64,000 bases of DNA from Brassica napus (Eukaryota > Streptophyta > Magnoliopsida > Brassicales > Brassicaceae). The DNA lies in NCBI RefSeq assembly GCF_020379485.1, contig NW_026016844.1:62001-126000 (forward strand), read 5' to 3'. The translations under genes were made by a program, and so were the position numbers. Under the pieces are notes generated by a model, which was given only the letters and a program-made list of their open reading frames with translations, was not told the origin of the DNA and searched no databases. This document shows positions 45,617 through 56,399 of this stretch, in pieces; within the stretch, counting starts at the first letter, position 1; the number at the start of each line of letters is the position of its first letter.

Positions 45617-47005
45617 ACACCCAAGAACAATCTTAACTTTATTTTTCCATTCGGAAAAATTGACCCGTAAGAGTTGGAATGGATCCTAAGTTGGCAGACA
45701 AAGTAGCTGAAAAGAGAACAAAAAACCGTATATATTCATTACTCACTATCTGAAGAAATCAATAACAAATTTTAACTGATTATGCTTCCCATCCAATATA
45801 CCAAATGTAACATCAATATCAAGTCTTTGGACAGTAATATCGACTACTAACGGTACTCTTGTTGCAATGATCAAATACTGACAATAATTCATGATAAATA
45901 ATAAACCTTCCTTTGGGCCGATTTATTATTCACATGTTAAAACCATATAATCATCACGTATTTACCATCACAGTTGTATGTACAATTCGGTCAAACATCA
46001 AACCTTCATTTGGGCCGATTTGACATCCGCATGAATATTGCACACACGTATATATGTAAACCGGGCCAAATACAACTTTCCTTTGGGCCGATTAAATATT
46101 CGCCATGAATTTACATACATACTTCCTTTAATAATTCTTATGAAAAAATCTCATCAAGAGAGGTCTTCCTTTGGGCCGACATCTTGATTTAATTAAAAAT
46201 TTAAATTATTAAAGATGCATAATGAAATTTATTAATTGATTTAAACTGAATTTTATTCTTGCGCAGACATATAACTAAAGGTCTGTGGGCTCTTTATGCA
46301 AGAATACTTAAGCGGGAGAGTGGTTAAAGACACTAAAGTGGGCTCTAGCTTTCAAACGCAATCTGGGTTCAAATCCCACCCAATGCGCTTTTTAACTTAA
46401 TTAAAAGCTAGACGGGTCTGACTTAAGTTTGTTTCAAATTGGCCCATCTGATTTAAAATATAAGAAACTGGACCAGAATAATTAAATTCGCAGGCCCAGA
46501 ATAATTAATTAAAACAGAAACTTGATATAGGCCAAAATAACAAAATAGGCCCACCACGAATTAGTCTCTAACCTAGGGTTTTCAGAACTCCCTCAAACGA
46601 ATTTTCTCAGCCGTCAACAACCAAAAACGGATTTGAGACCAGATCTGAAAAAAAAATTGTTCTACCAAAAAATTCCGAAAATTATCAACATAATTCCAGA
46701 TAACCATAACCTTATGAACAATATTTTTCCAGAACCAAAACCATAAACTTTATTTAAATCTAAATTATACACATGTTTTTCACTAGACAATAACCAAAGA
46801 TCTAGATCCAAACAAGCCAAGAAAATTTAGATCTAACACAAATCCCAGAATATTTTTAAACATAATAAACCTTAGAGAAAACTCAGATTCAACAATCTAA
46901 TATTTTCACATAATAAATAAATCCAAATTTATAATAAAAACTTTTAAACAAATTCGAATTTACTTTAGATCCAAACAGAAAATCAACATGGAGCTCTAAT
47001 ACCAA
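45617..47005 (-). other. Long Copia leader with repeated GGGCCGAT motif and tRNA-like sequence
   Basis: Untranslated leader between 5' LTR and Gag. Four near-identical copies of CTTCCTTTGGGCCGA(T) occur on the plus strand at about 45908, 46005, 46077 and 46167 (ATCGGCCCAAAGGAAG in element orientation). A tRNA-like sequence lies at 46310-46390 on the opposite strand to the element. Confidence 0.8.
46310..46390 (+). ncRNA. tRNA-like sequence (pol III A/B boxes) antisense to the Copia leader
   Basis: GCGGGAGAGTGGTTA resembles an A box and D arm. GGGTTCAAATCCCACC is a near-perfect B box and T-arm with a 4-bp stem and 7-nt loop. AAGCG at the 5' end pairs with CGCTT at the 3' end, and a TTTTT terminator follows directly. 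The length (about 81 nt) would suit a Ser/Leu class II tRNA, but I cannot fold a clean anticodon arm. It is probably a tRNA-derived pseudogene carried by the element. Whether it is transcribed is unknown. Confidence 0.55.
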
Positions 47006-47006
47006 T

Positions 47007-47098
47007 TGTTAAAATATTTCCATAATGATTCATCAATATGAATCTTTTAGCCATATGATTCTCTGATTGAATAGACTTAAGCGGAAGCATACCTGATG
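47007..47098 (-). repeat. Truncated 5' LTR of the Copia element
   Basis: 92 bp matching the outer end of the 41010-41434 LTR with four substitutions. The match stops abruptly at CCTGATG. Non-homologous sequence follows. Confidence 0.88.
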
Positions 47099-47278
47099 TT
47101 AGTTCCGTATACCACCACAAACAAAACTCTGGCCACGTCACTTGTTATAAACTCTAGGGCCACTTACCACTACAATGCATTCCCTATATATTATTTGAGA
47201 AGCATTACAACATTTTTTTGTAGCCACATGTCATTAATAGAATGATTCTTAGAATCTTTAGAGAAATAGGTTGGTCCA

Positions 47279-47928
47279 TCTAGATATATAATAAACTTTT
47301 TATTAAACTAACCATAAATACATTATTAATGTGCTTCATTATTTCCATAAATAAAATTACGGAATTACATAATATGGCTAAATTATATATGACAATTAAT
47401 GATTTTGAATAATAAAGATTTGATAAAAATAAGTGTATCTTATATTATATTTGTTTAATTTTAAACTATTAAAATAAATTAAACAACCATAGTAACCATT
47501 TAATAAAAATTAAAAAATTCTTTATATGTTATATTTTGAATTTTTAAAAACGAGTATAAATTACTAAAACTTTTAAAAGTTTCACATTCAAATTTTGTGA
47601 TCTATGGTTTAAAATTTGTTATGACATGATACAAATAATTAAAAAAATCATATAAGTTGAAAGTCTCATTTAATAAGTATTAAAAATAAATAAATAAATA
47701 AATATATATATATATATCATTTTAAATTAAATTATATGTCATATAAGAAAATACATAAATATCTTAATTTTGAAAGTACTTTGAACAATTTGTTTCTGAT
47801 AAAAAAATAAAAAAAAATATTGACAACTTAATTTTTAAAAATATTATAAATTACTTAAACTGTTAATTTATATAAAATAATTTATATATATAACATTCAT
47901 CTTGCGCAAAGCGCGGGTCTTAACCTAG
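47279..47928. mobile_element. Short non-autonomous Helitron
   Basis: 650 bp. The 5' end TCTAGATATATAATAAAC follows host A (47278). The 3' end has the hairpin GCGCAAAGCGC, then CTAG (47925-47928) before host T. This fits Helitron rules: 5' TC, 3' CTAG, insertion between A and T, no target duplication. The interior is AT-rich with an AATA/TA microsatellite at 47690-47718 and no coding. Confidence 0.82.
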
Positions 47929-49060
47929 TAGCATATTATTTCAATACATATTTTTATGGTAAACATGTCATAATTTTCGTAATTGTAAGATAAAATCAAC
48001 AAGAACTTCATTTATATAAAGACAAACGCCAACGAAATTCTAACACGCCAAAAGTCCAGTTTAATTTTTGAAACTAAAATATAAGTATGATAATTATGAA
48101 TTTTTATTAGTGCTTTTTTCTTTTTCTTTTCAATTCAATATACAGAGAAGCATTTCTACTTTAATTATATAACATTTAAAATAAAATAAGGCATAGGCCA
48201 TCTGCTACGACTTTGTATTCCTTTTGTCTTCTTTTTTTTTATATCGAAATTTGTTTCCTTAACTTATCTATAAAATAAACTATGGTCCATTTCACTTAAT
48301 CATTGACGTCGTTGTTAAAAGCTACTGGAAAGAAAGTAGCTTACAACTAAATGGCTTCGATGTGTTCATTCATCACTTGATAGAGATATAAAACAAATAT
48401 AAATATCATTGGTATTGTTATTCATTGACCCTTGAAATCTTCTATCGTTTTGTTGAGAACCAAAGAAATACAAAGTCGTAGCAGATATCATAACATATCC
48501 AAAAAGAGAAAAACACCCGACCGATCAAGTGACATTGATCAATGGCTCTATTATTATTGTATGTTCACTGTTTGAAAAACTGTCGAATTGGGTGTAATTT
48601 TACAAGGCGATAGTGTTTGAAGCTTTGCAAAATGGTAAGTAGAACACGCCATGCATTTCTTAGGCACTTGTCCACCACCAAACTAGTAGTCATTCTCTAA
48701 TTGATTATTTATTGCTATGACATATGTACACATATTCATATCGAAATTTTCAGGTCTTTTAATAGGCTTGATATTCTCAAGCCTATTAATATCCTCTTTG
48801 AATTAGATATGAGGTCTTTCACTGTGTAAGGTTTGTGGAAATGATTGATTGAAAGGGTGAGAAAGTCATGGAAAAGGAAACACAACCTTTTGCTTGTCTG
48901 GTAGGTTAGTGATGATAATTAATTAGTTAAGTTTGAATTTTCTTGCCAAAGTAACTAAAGACTAATATATGAATAGGAAGACATGCAAGTTACTTTCATC
49001 AATCGTGCGTCAAGAAAAGTTCAAACATAAACGGAAAAAAGAAAAAGAAGAAGAAGAAAG
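47929..49060 (+). other. Upstream region of the S-domain kinase gene
   Basis: AT-rich spacer without coding sequence; presumed promoter. A purine-rich leader (GAAAAAGAAGAAGAAGAAAG) lies immediately before the ATG at 49061. No other gene seen. Confidence 0.5.
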
Positions 49061-52000
49061 ATGAAAGGTGCACAGAGCACATGCCACACCTTGTCGTTAT
49101 TGCTCGTCTCGATTCTACTATTTCATCATCCTACCGTTTCGGTCGATGTCAACACTTTGTCGTCCACAGAATCTCTTACAATCTCAAGCAACAGAACACT
49201 TGTTTCTCCCGGCGGAGTCTTCGAGCTTGGTTTCTTCAAACCATCGGCGCTCCAGCGTTGGTATTTGGGAATATGGTATAGAGAAGTCTTTGATCAGAAA
49301 ACCTATGCATGGGTCGCCAACCGAGACAACCCTCTGTCCAATTCCATTGGAACCCTCAAAATCTCTGGCAACAATCTTGTCCTGCTAGGTCACTCTGTTT
49401 TGTGGTCCACGAATCTTACTAGAAGAAATGTTAGTTCTCCGGTGGTAGCAGAGCTTCTTCCCAACGGTAATTTTGTAATGAGATACTCCAACAACGACAC
49501 TCCAAGTGGATTCTTGTGGCAGAGTTTCGATTTTCCGACGGATACGGATGAAACTAGGTTACCATCGCAAAACAGGGCGCAGCAGGTTCCTCACATCATG
49601 GAGAAGTTCTGATGATCCCTCAAGCGGGTATTTCACGTACGAACTCGACACTCGAAGGGGCTTGCCCGAATTCTTTGTGATGATTAAAGATATTGAACTT
49701 CGTCGGAGCGGTCCGTGGAATGGAATCGAGTTTAGTGGCATACCGAAGCAAAGGAAACCATATTACATGATGTACAATTACACGGATAACGGTGAGGAGG
49801 TCACGTACAAGTTCTTTATTTCCGAGCAAAGCATCTACTCTAGATTGACAATCGATTTCCATGGGATCCTCTATCAATGGACGGCTTTGAGTACTTTACC
49901 AACGGACTTCTGCGATAACCATATTAATTACTGTGGACCCAATGCTTATTGTGAGTCAAACAGGTTACCTACATCATGTAGCTGTTTGCAAGGGTTCGAT
50001 CGCATCCCAGAACGATCAGAAGGGTGTGTGAGGATGACACCGCTGAGTTGCAGCGGAGATAGGTTTTTACTGCTTAAGAAGATGAAACTTCCAGATACCA
50101 AGATGGCTAGTTTTGATCGGAGAATTAACTTGAAGAAATGTGAAGAGAGGTGCCTTAGGGATTGTACCTGTACTTCGTTCGCGGCTGCGGATGTTCGAAA
50201 TGGCGGAACGGGTTGTGTGATGTGGACCAGGCAGCTTAATGATACCCGGACTTACTCCATCGGTGGTCAAGATCTCTATGTCAAATTGGCTGCTGCTGAT
50301 ATAGGTTAGCTCTATTTCTTTATACATCAGGATATCCTGTGGTACCAATATATTTAGGTAACAATTGATATCAAAATTTCTTTATAAGACTGACATATCT
50401 ATTGTCACCTAAATATATTTAAATAAATAAATGAATAAGAGTATAAATAAATTCTATAAAGTATTTATGATTACTAATTCTGTATATGCAGTTTTTTCCT
50501 CGGACGAGGAGAGAGACAGAAATGGAAAAAAATAGGTTGGAGTGTAGGAGTCAGCTTAATGCTTATTCTGAGTGTTATCGTGTTCTGCTTTTGGAAGAGG
50601 AGACAGAAGCAAGCAAAAGCAGCTGCAACACCTATAGGTAAACAAACCAGCTTTCAAAAAAAAAAAAAAAACCTATAGGTAAATAAGGCTCTTTTTTTTT
50701 TAAAACACCTATAAGGTAAATCAGTAATAACCTTCACCTTTACATTTTATTTAATTCCAGTAATTTTAATTTTATTTTCTAATCCTTTATCTGTTCAAAT
50801 GTTAAGTTCAAAACCAAGTTCTAATGAACGGGGTGGTATTACCAAGACGGAGAAACTTGTCCGAAGAAAACGCGGTAGAAGATTTGGAACTTCCATTGAT
50901 GGAGTTTGAAGCTGTTCTCACAGCCACCGAACATTTCTCTGACTGTAACAAAGTTGGAGAAGGTGGCTTCGGCGCTGTTTACAAGGTAGATTTATAGCCG
51001 CTAATCCCTATTTTGTTGTTTTAGCCACTTATTTTATTGTAGTTTTGTTTTGTCACGAAATATTTGTGGCATAATTGTGAATATTTTTAGTCATATTTTA
51101 TTTTATGATATTTGTTTTTGTAATTTTTTTTACCACAATTTACATACAAATAGCTAAATTTCTCATTCCGTAGCTTCTTGGTGCATTTTCTAAATTTCTG
51201 CTAGAAAACACAGTTAACTTGGACTTTTTTGGAAAGCTGTAAAAAAACCTTGACACCATATAAAATAAAGATATCTGTAAACATGCTACAAAGTTTTATT
51301 TGAAATCAAATGCTTAAGTCATTGTTTCTAATTTTTTTTTTTTTTTGTCACGATCATTGTTTCTAATTTTATTGATGTAATATGTGTAACCAGGGAAGGT
51401 TACTTGACGGGCAAGAAATTGCGGTGAAGAGACTATCAGAAATGTCAGCTCAAGGTACCAATGAATTCATGAATGAAGTCAGGCTAATTGCTAGGCTTCA
51501 GCACATCAACCTTGTACGGCTTCTTGGATGTTGCGTTGATGAGGGAGAGAAGATCTTGATCTACGAGTACTTGGAGAATCTAAGCCTCGATTCTCATCTC
51601 TTTGGTTAGTGCCTCAAGTCTCCACAAGAGTCAATACATTAATAAGTTTATGTTGTTAACGTACGATGTGTAGGTTTAACCAGAAGCAGTATGCTAAATT
51701 GGCAAATGAGATTTGATATCATCAATGGTATTGCTCGAGGAATTCTCTATCTTCACCGAGATTCATCCATTCGAATCATCCATAGGGATTTGAAAGCAAG
51801 CAACGTCTTGCTTGACAAAGATATGACTCCAAAAATTTCAGACTTCGGAATGGCTAGGATCTTTGGACGAGATGAGACGGAAGCTAACACAAGGAAGGTG
51901 GTCGGAACTTAGTAAGTAGTTTAAAAAAAAAAAACATCATCACATTTTTGAAGCAATTAAGAGCTACCCAAACACAGCTTAAAACCTGATAGCTATATTT

Positions 52001-52573
52001 TCTACGCAGCGGCTACATGTCCCCAGAATACGCTATGGAAGGGATATTCTCTATGAAATCAGATGTCTTTAGTTTTGGAGTCTTGCTTCTTGAAATTATA
52101 AGTGGCAAGAGGAATAAAGGATTCAACAACTCGGGTCGTGACAACAATCTTCTCGATTGTGTAAGCTTGAAACCTCTTTAACTTGATTGTGTTGCACGCA
52201 CACTCAAAATATCTGAAGATATCACTTAAGAATAGATTAAACGTTTATGCACCAGGTGTGGAGGAATTGGAAAGAAGGTCAAGGTCTAGAGATTGTAGAC
52301 ACGGTCATCATAGATTCTTCATCACCAACATTCAGGCCACGTGATATCCAAAGGTGTTTACAAATTGGCCTCTTGTGTGTTCAAGCCCGTCCAGATGATA
52401 GACCAATTATGTCGGCAGTTGTTTTCATGCTGGAAAGCGAAGCAGCAGATATTCCTCAACCTAAACCGCCAGGTTATTGCGTCATAGGAAATTATTCGAC
52501 TTGGAGTAAACAGCGAGACCGTGAATCTTGCACAGTGAACCAGATCACCATGTCGATTATAGACGCTAGGTAA
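49061..52573 (+). pseudogene. S-domain receptor-like kinase (SRK/ARK type) with an ectodomain deletion
   Basis: Single-pass membrane Ser/Thr kinase. Seven exons in the classic SRK/ARK layout: 49061-50304, 50492-50637, 50819-50985, 51394-51604, 51674-51911, 52010-52160 and 52256-52573. Exon 1 has a signal peptide, B-lectin domain ([34 protein letters not shown]), S-locus glycoprotein region and PAN/cysteine segment (CEERCLRDCTCTSFAAADVRNGGTGC). Exon 2 is the membrane helix (VGVSLMLILSVIVFCFW). Exons 3-7 are the kinase: [49 protein letters not shown], and the tail ITMSIIDAR. Near 49547 the frame shifts within FPTDT...MKLGY. LLPE-like residues are missing and exon 1 length (1244 nt) fits an 11-nt deletion. 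The receptor is therefore truncated; all kinase motifs remain. Whether it is SRK or an ARK relative needs phylogeny. Confidence 0.9.
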
Positions 52574-53041
52574 TGTGATGTAAAGAAACCACCCTTGATA
52601 GTGCTTAACACTAGCTCAAGACCGTAATACCCGAGAACCCGAAAGAACCAAGAGAATTTCTAAGTATGAAGAATAATATGGAAGAATTCTCAAAAATATT
52701 TAGAGAACTTCGAGTAGAACACTCTTTCTTTCTTTAAGAAATTTTCTTATTATTACACTTGTTCAACTTCTTGTGTTGTTACAAATGAAAGGACGAAGAG
52801 GTATTTATAGCCTTCTAAACTATCTTACAAATATCTAGATTATTCTACTATAACCTCCTTACTTCCTAGATTTTTTTTTCATATTCTCTAGATTTTTCTA
52901 CTACAATATCTAGATTTTTTCTTCTTGAGGAGGTGATGATAATTCTAGAAGATTCTAGAACTTGAGTTTAATTTTGGGTTTAGTCCAATAAGAGTTTATT
53001 GGCCCATAATTAAGCATAGCCAAAAATCAAGTTTAACTTCA
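52574..53041 (-). repeat. 3' LTR region of the nested Copia element
   Basis: Minus-strand LTR starts TGAAGTTAAACTTG at 53041, directly after the polypurine tract (AAGGGGGAG) that overlaps the Pol stop. It runs towards the kinase gene. The outer end is uncertain: a TGAAG at about 52665 would give matching inverted ends, but the LTR may reach about 52580. The partner 5' LTR is absent. Confidence 0.65.
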
Positions 53042-53297
53042 ATACTCCCCCTTAAACTTGATTTTGTCCACCATTCCGAGCTTGGAGCGGAGTATATCAT
53101 ACTGACCTTTAGGTAACGACTTGGTGAAGATATCAGCAATGTTGTCCTCGCTTCAAATCTCCAATGCTTCAACTGTTCCATCAAGCACCTTCTCTCTTAT
53201 GAAATGATGTTCCAATTCAATGTGTTTCGTTCTTCCATGGAACACTAGATTATTGGCCAGCCTGATAGCACTTTGATTATCTCCATAGATGGTAATC

Positions 53298-53690
53298 CAC
53301 TACAAGAAAACATATTTTTTACGAGGGCAATATACGTTGTAACTTCGTCGTAAACGGGGTGTTACGACGAATGAACCGCGAAACACGTTTCGTCGTAAAA
53401 CGCCCGTCGTAACCGACGTTTCGTCGTAAATGACTTGTTAAGTTTACGACGAAATATATTCCTCGTAAAGCGCAGGGCAGAGATTCGTCGTAAACGACAC
53501 GTAAAATTTCGTGGTAAACTCCACGTAATGGATTCGATGTAAAGCACACGTAAACATTTTCGTTGTAACACCCTTGTAAATGTTTCGATGTAAACTCCAC
53601 GTAACATTTCGATGTAAAGACCACGTAAAATCTTCGATGTAAAAGACTCGTAATTATTTTCGACGGTAATCAGTTGTAAATGTTTACGTC
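53298..53690. repeat. Left terminal and subterminal repeats of the CACTA element
   Basis: 13-15-bp terminal inverted repeat, then a dense array of degenerate TTCGTCGTAAA / TTACGACGAA units in both orientations to about 53690. A matching array occupies 56500-56740 and 57080-57376 at the other end. Confidence 0.9.
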
Positions 53691-53901
53691 GAGCCTACAT
53701 CGACGTTTCGTTTTATAATATATTTTGAATATTATTTTTAACCTCAAATATATATATATATATAAATTTGAATTTATTTAAAATTCTGAATTTTAAATAA
53801 TTTTAATTTTAAAACGAAATATGAAAATAAAAAACATTTATAAAAAAGCATTTAAAAGTCATAATATTTAAATTCATAATACAAACCAAAATATTAAAAA
53901 A

Positions 53902-55558
53902 CTACATATCATCGAAGTAGTCGGTGGGGTTGCTCGGCTGTTGACGGGTTGGATCGGACTCTTGGGGATCTCGTACTGGCAACCCAAGAGCGGCTCGTCT
54001 CTGACTCAACATTCTCTGCATAACCGGGTTTCCCACGGCCATCACGTCTAGCAAATCCTCAAGAGAGTCTAAACGAACCTGCTGGCTATCCATTCGAGCT
54101 TTCATCTGAGAAGTCTCTTCATCCCGTCTCGAAGTGTATGACGAAGTTGCCCTTGCAACTTGGTTAACAGAGCCTATACCGACTATTCGCCCCTTCTTTC
54201 TAGGAGCCAGCTATAAAATTAAAACATATATATATATTAATATAGTTATTAAAAATAATGTAAACAAAAATTTTTAGTTGTACTACCTCTTCGAAGATTC
54301 TGTCGGCTTCTTCGGTGGACAATGTGACGGGTAATCCATCGGGAGACTCCTGAGTTAGTTGCGTCTCCCGTTCTTCAATCCGAGTAGCCACTGCTTGAGC
54401 GAGTTTCTCAGATGCAGGATCCACAAAAACTCCGTCGGATGTGGCGTGAGTCATCTTGAATAGGTCAGACAGAGATGGTAAGACTCCCGTCTTCTCCAAC
54501 TCCAAAGAAAATATTAAAAATTATATTAATTGAATATTTTAAAATAAATATTTAAAAACAAAACTTACAACTTCTAGACGGATGCCTGCATGTGGGTTTT
54601 GGCCGGTTCTGTGAAGCATGGGCAAATTACCATCTTTATCCTTCGTTCTTCGAGAAGCCGAGCACGAATTGGCCTTTTTGATCGAAGAGGGGTGCTTCCA
54701 GTAGGCGATGAGGCCATCCCACACATCCTTCGTGAGCTCAGTGGGCTTTCCCTCATACCCGTCGAGCTCCCACTTGTCCTTCCAATCGGAGACTGTGTTG
54801 CAGAGGCGGATCTTTGCTTTTGCAACGAATTCCGCCTTCACCATCTCGGTGATTCCCAAAGACCAATGCCACTTTTGCTGAAACACAAAAAATTTGAAAA
54901 ATTACAATTAATAATAATATTTAAAAAATATATACATATTTAAAAGTGAAAATTTAATTAAATTTAAAAATCTTACCGCAAACATTTTAAACCAAGTGAT
55001 CTTAACGTGATTTGGAGTCTTGCTCCAGTTCGGATATGCCCCGTCATAGTAACCCTTAATCGTTTTCGAAACGCTCCGGCCAACACGGTTGTTAGCCCCA
55101 AACCTGAAAGGAAAACAATTTAACCGTTAAAAAATAAAAATAATTTAAATTTTAATGTAATAAAAATTAATAACTTACCAATAAGTTCCTCGGGGTCTAT
55201 CGGGGTCTAGAACATCCAAACCCTCCCGTCCAGGCTGGGCAAGCAAATCCTCTACCGTATATCTCGCGAATGGGGCATATGAAGGCACACGCAAATCCGG
55301 ATGAACTGCACCTTCTGGGACAGGCTCAGGTGCAGCCGCTGGAGGAGGAGGTGGAGGCATATGCGGTGGAGGCATTTGCGGTGGAGGCATATGCGGTGGA
55401 GGAGGACTCCAAGCAACTCTCTGAGAAGGCTGAGAGTCTGGAACTGCGGTGGAGGATGATGGACCGGAAGACGATGGACCGGAAGAAGATGTACCGGAAC
55501 CATCGTCGCCAAACAAATCTCTATAGCTAGGTGCTCTGGATTTTCTTCTAGGAGCCAT
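53902..55558 (-). CDS. TNPA-like CACTA protein (plant transposase Ptta/En/Spm type), intact
   Basis: Five minus-strand exons with GT-AG borders: 55558-55179, 55103-54977, 54877-54569, 54499-54287 and 54210-53902. They total 1338 nt, 445 aa, with no stops. N-terminus basic then Ser/Pro-rich (MAPRRKSRAPSYRDLFGDD, polyproline and MPPP repeats). The core GRSVSKTIKGYYDGAYPNWSKTPNHVKITWFKMFAQQKWHW, then AKIRLCNTVSDWKDKW...LTKDVWDGLIAYW and SCSASRRTKDKDG...HRTGQNPHA, matches the Transposase_24 / Ptta-En-Spm family. The C-terminal region TLEEAD-like to DYFDDM is partly coiled. TNPA-type proteins bind subterminal repeats and bring the ends together. This gene could act in trans on related elements if expressed. 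Confidence 0.88.
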
Positions 55559-55799
55559 CTAAAAAAACTAAAATAAATTTAATCAATTACGACATAATAA
55601 AAATATTATTCCGTTACCTAACTAATTACCTAACTAATCACCTAAACTAATTCCGTTACCTAACTAATCACCTAAACTAATTTAAAAAAAAAAAAAAGGA
55701 GAGAAGAGAGAGTTTACCTTAGAGAGAGCAAAGGAATTTGGGAGGAATGAGCGAGGCAGCCTCGCTCTCGGCGTCTCCTTATATAGATTAGGATTCGTC

Positions 55800-55950
55800 G
55801 TAAAAGCGACGTAATTTTACGACGAATTTACCAGGCCCGCGTTTTTCTATTTACGACGAATTTACCATGCCCGCGTTTTTTCATTTACGACGAAATTACC
55901 AGGCCCGTGTTTTTCGTTTTACGACGAAATTACCAGGCCCGCGTTTCTAA
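55800..55950. repeat. Internal tandem repeat with CGTCGTAA-type cores
   Basis: Four imperfect units of about 37-39 bp, each with TTTACGACGAA followed by TTACCAGGCCCGCG. They lie between the TNPA gene and the TNPD remnant, where the transposase core should be, so subterminal-type repeats now sit at an internal deletion junction. Confidence 0.8.
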
Positions 55951-56376
55951 AAATGCATCACTAATCATATCTTGAACCCTATCATGATCTACCATCTGCT
56001 CCTCTTGATGATAATTATGTTCATTATGCACATGATTCAGTTCTTCATTATGATGAGCATCCTCAAAATTAGCATTACTACTACTAGCTTCATTTCCCCC
56101 ATAACCCTCTCCATGTTGATACCAAATGTAGTATTGTGGTGTAAATCCTCTGTTTACTAAATGATTCCATACAGTTTCACTACGTGCAAATTTTGAATTC
56201 TTGCATTTTGAACAGGGGCAGAACATCTTACCGCTTTCCTGCGTGATCGGTGTACAGCCCGCCTGGTGCATGAATGTCTCTAGCCCGTTCATAAATGCAT
56301 TCGTCACTCTCCCGTCGGAATCTTTGTGCAAATACATCCAACTTCGTAACTCGTAAATACTACCGCCACCGACCAT
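55930..56376 (-). pseudogene. N-terminal fragment of a TNPD/TNP2-like CACTA transposase
   Basis: 148-codon minus-strand frame: RSWMYLHKDSDGRVTNAFMNGLETFMHQA then GKMFCPCSKCKNSKFARSETVWNHLVNRGFTPQYYIWYQHGE. This is the transposase-associated domain at the start of TNP2-type proteins, with its cysteine/histidine ligands. It stops after about 148 residues. The Transposase_21 catalytic core, normally several hundred residues, is absent, so this copy has no transposase activity. Confidence 0.85.
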
Positions 56377-56399
56377 TTTTTCTTCTATTTTTTTTTAAA

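Larger units (their letters stand above)
41010..47099 (-). mobile_element. Ty1/Copia element with truncated 5' LTR
   Basis: Minus-strand Copia: complete 3' LTR 41010-41434 (425 bp; internal edge next to the polypurine tract CAGTGGGAGAC), Pol 45616-41826, a long leader 45617-47005 and only 92 bp of 5' LTR (47007-47098). The shared 92 bp differ at four positions. A primer site (TGGTATTAGAGCTCC on the minus strand) lies at 46990-47004. Order is Gag, protease, integrase, RT, RNase H, so Ty1/Copia. The outer 5' LTR has been deleted or replaced, so no target duplication can be seen. Confidence 0.93.

Noticed and set aside
46310..46390. A functional tRNA gene
   Set aside because: The T-arm and ends fit, but I cannot place a proper anticodon arm or five-base D stem, and it is embedded in a transposon leader.
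54590..54943. 117-codon plus-strand frame
   Set aside because: Shadow of the TNPA exon on the opposite strand.
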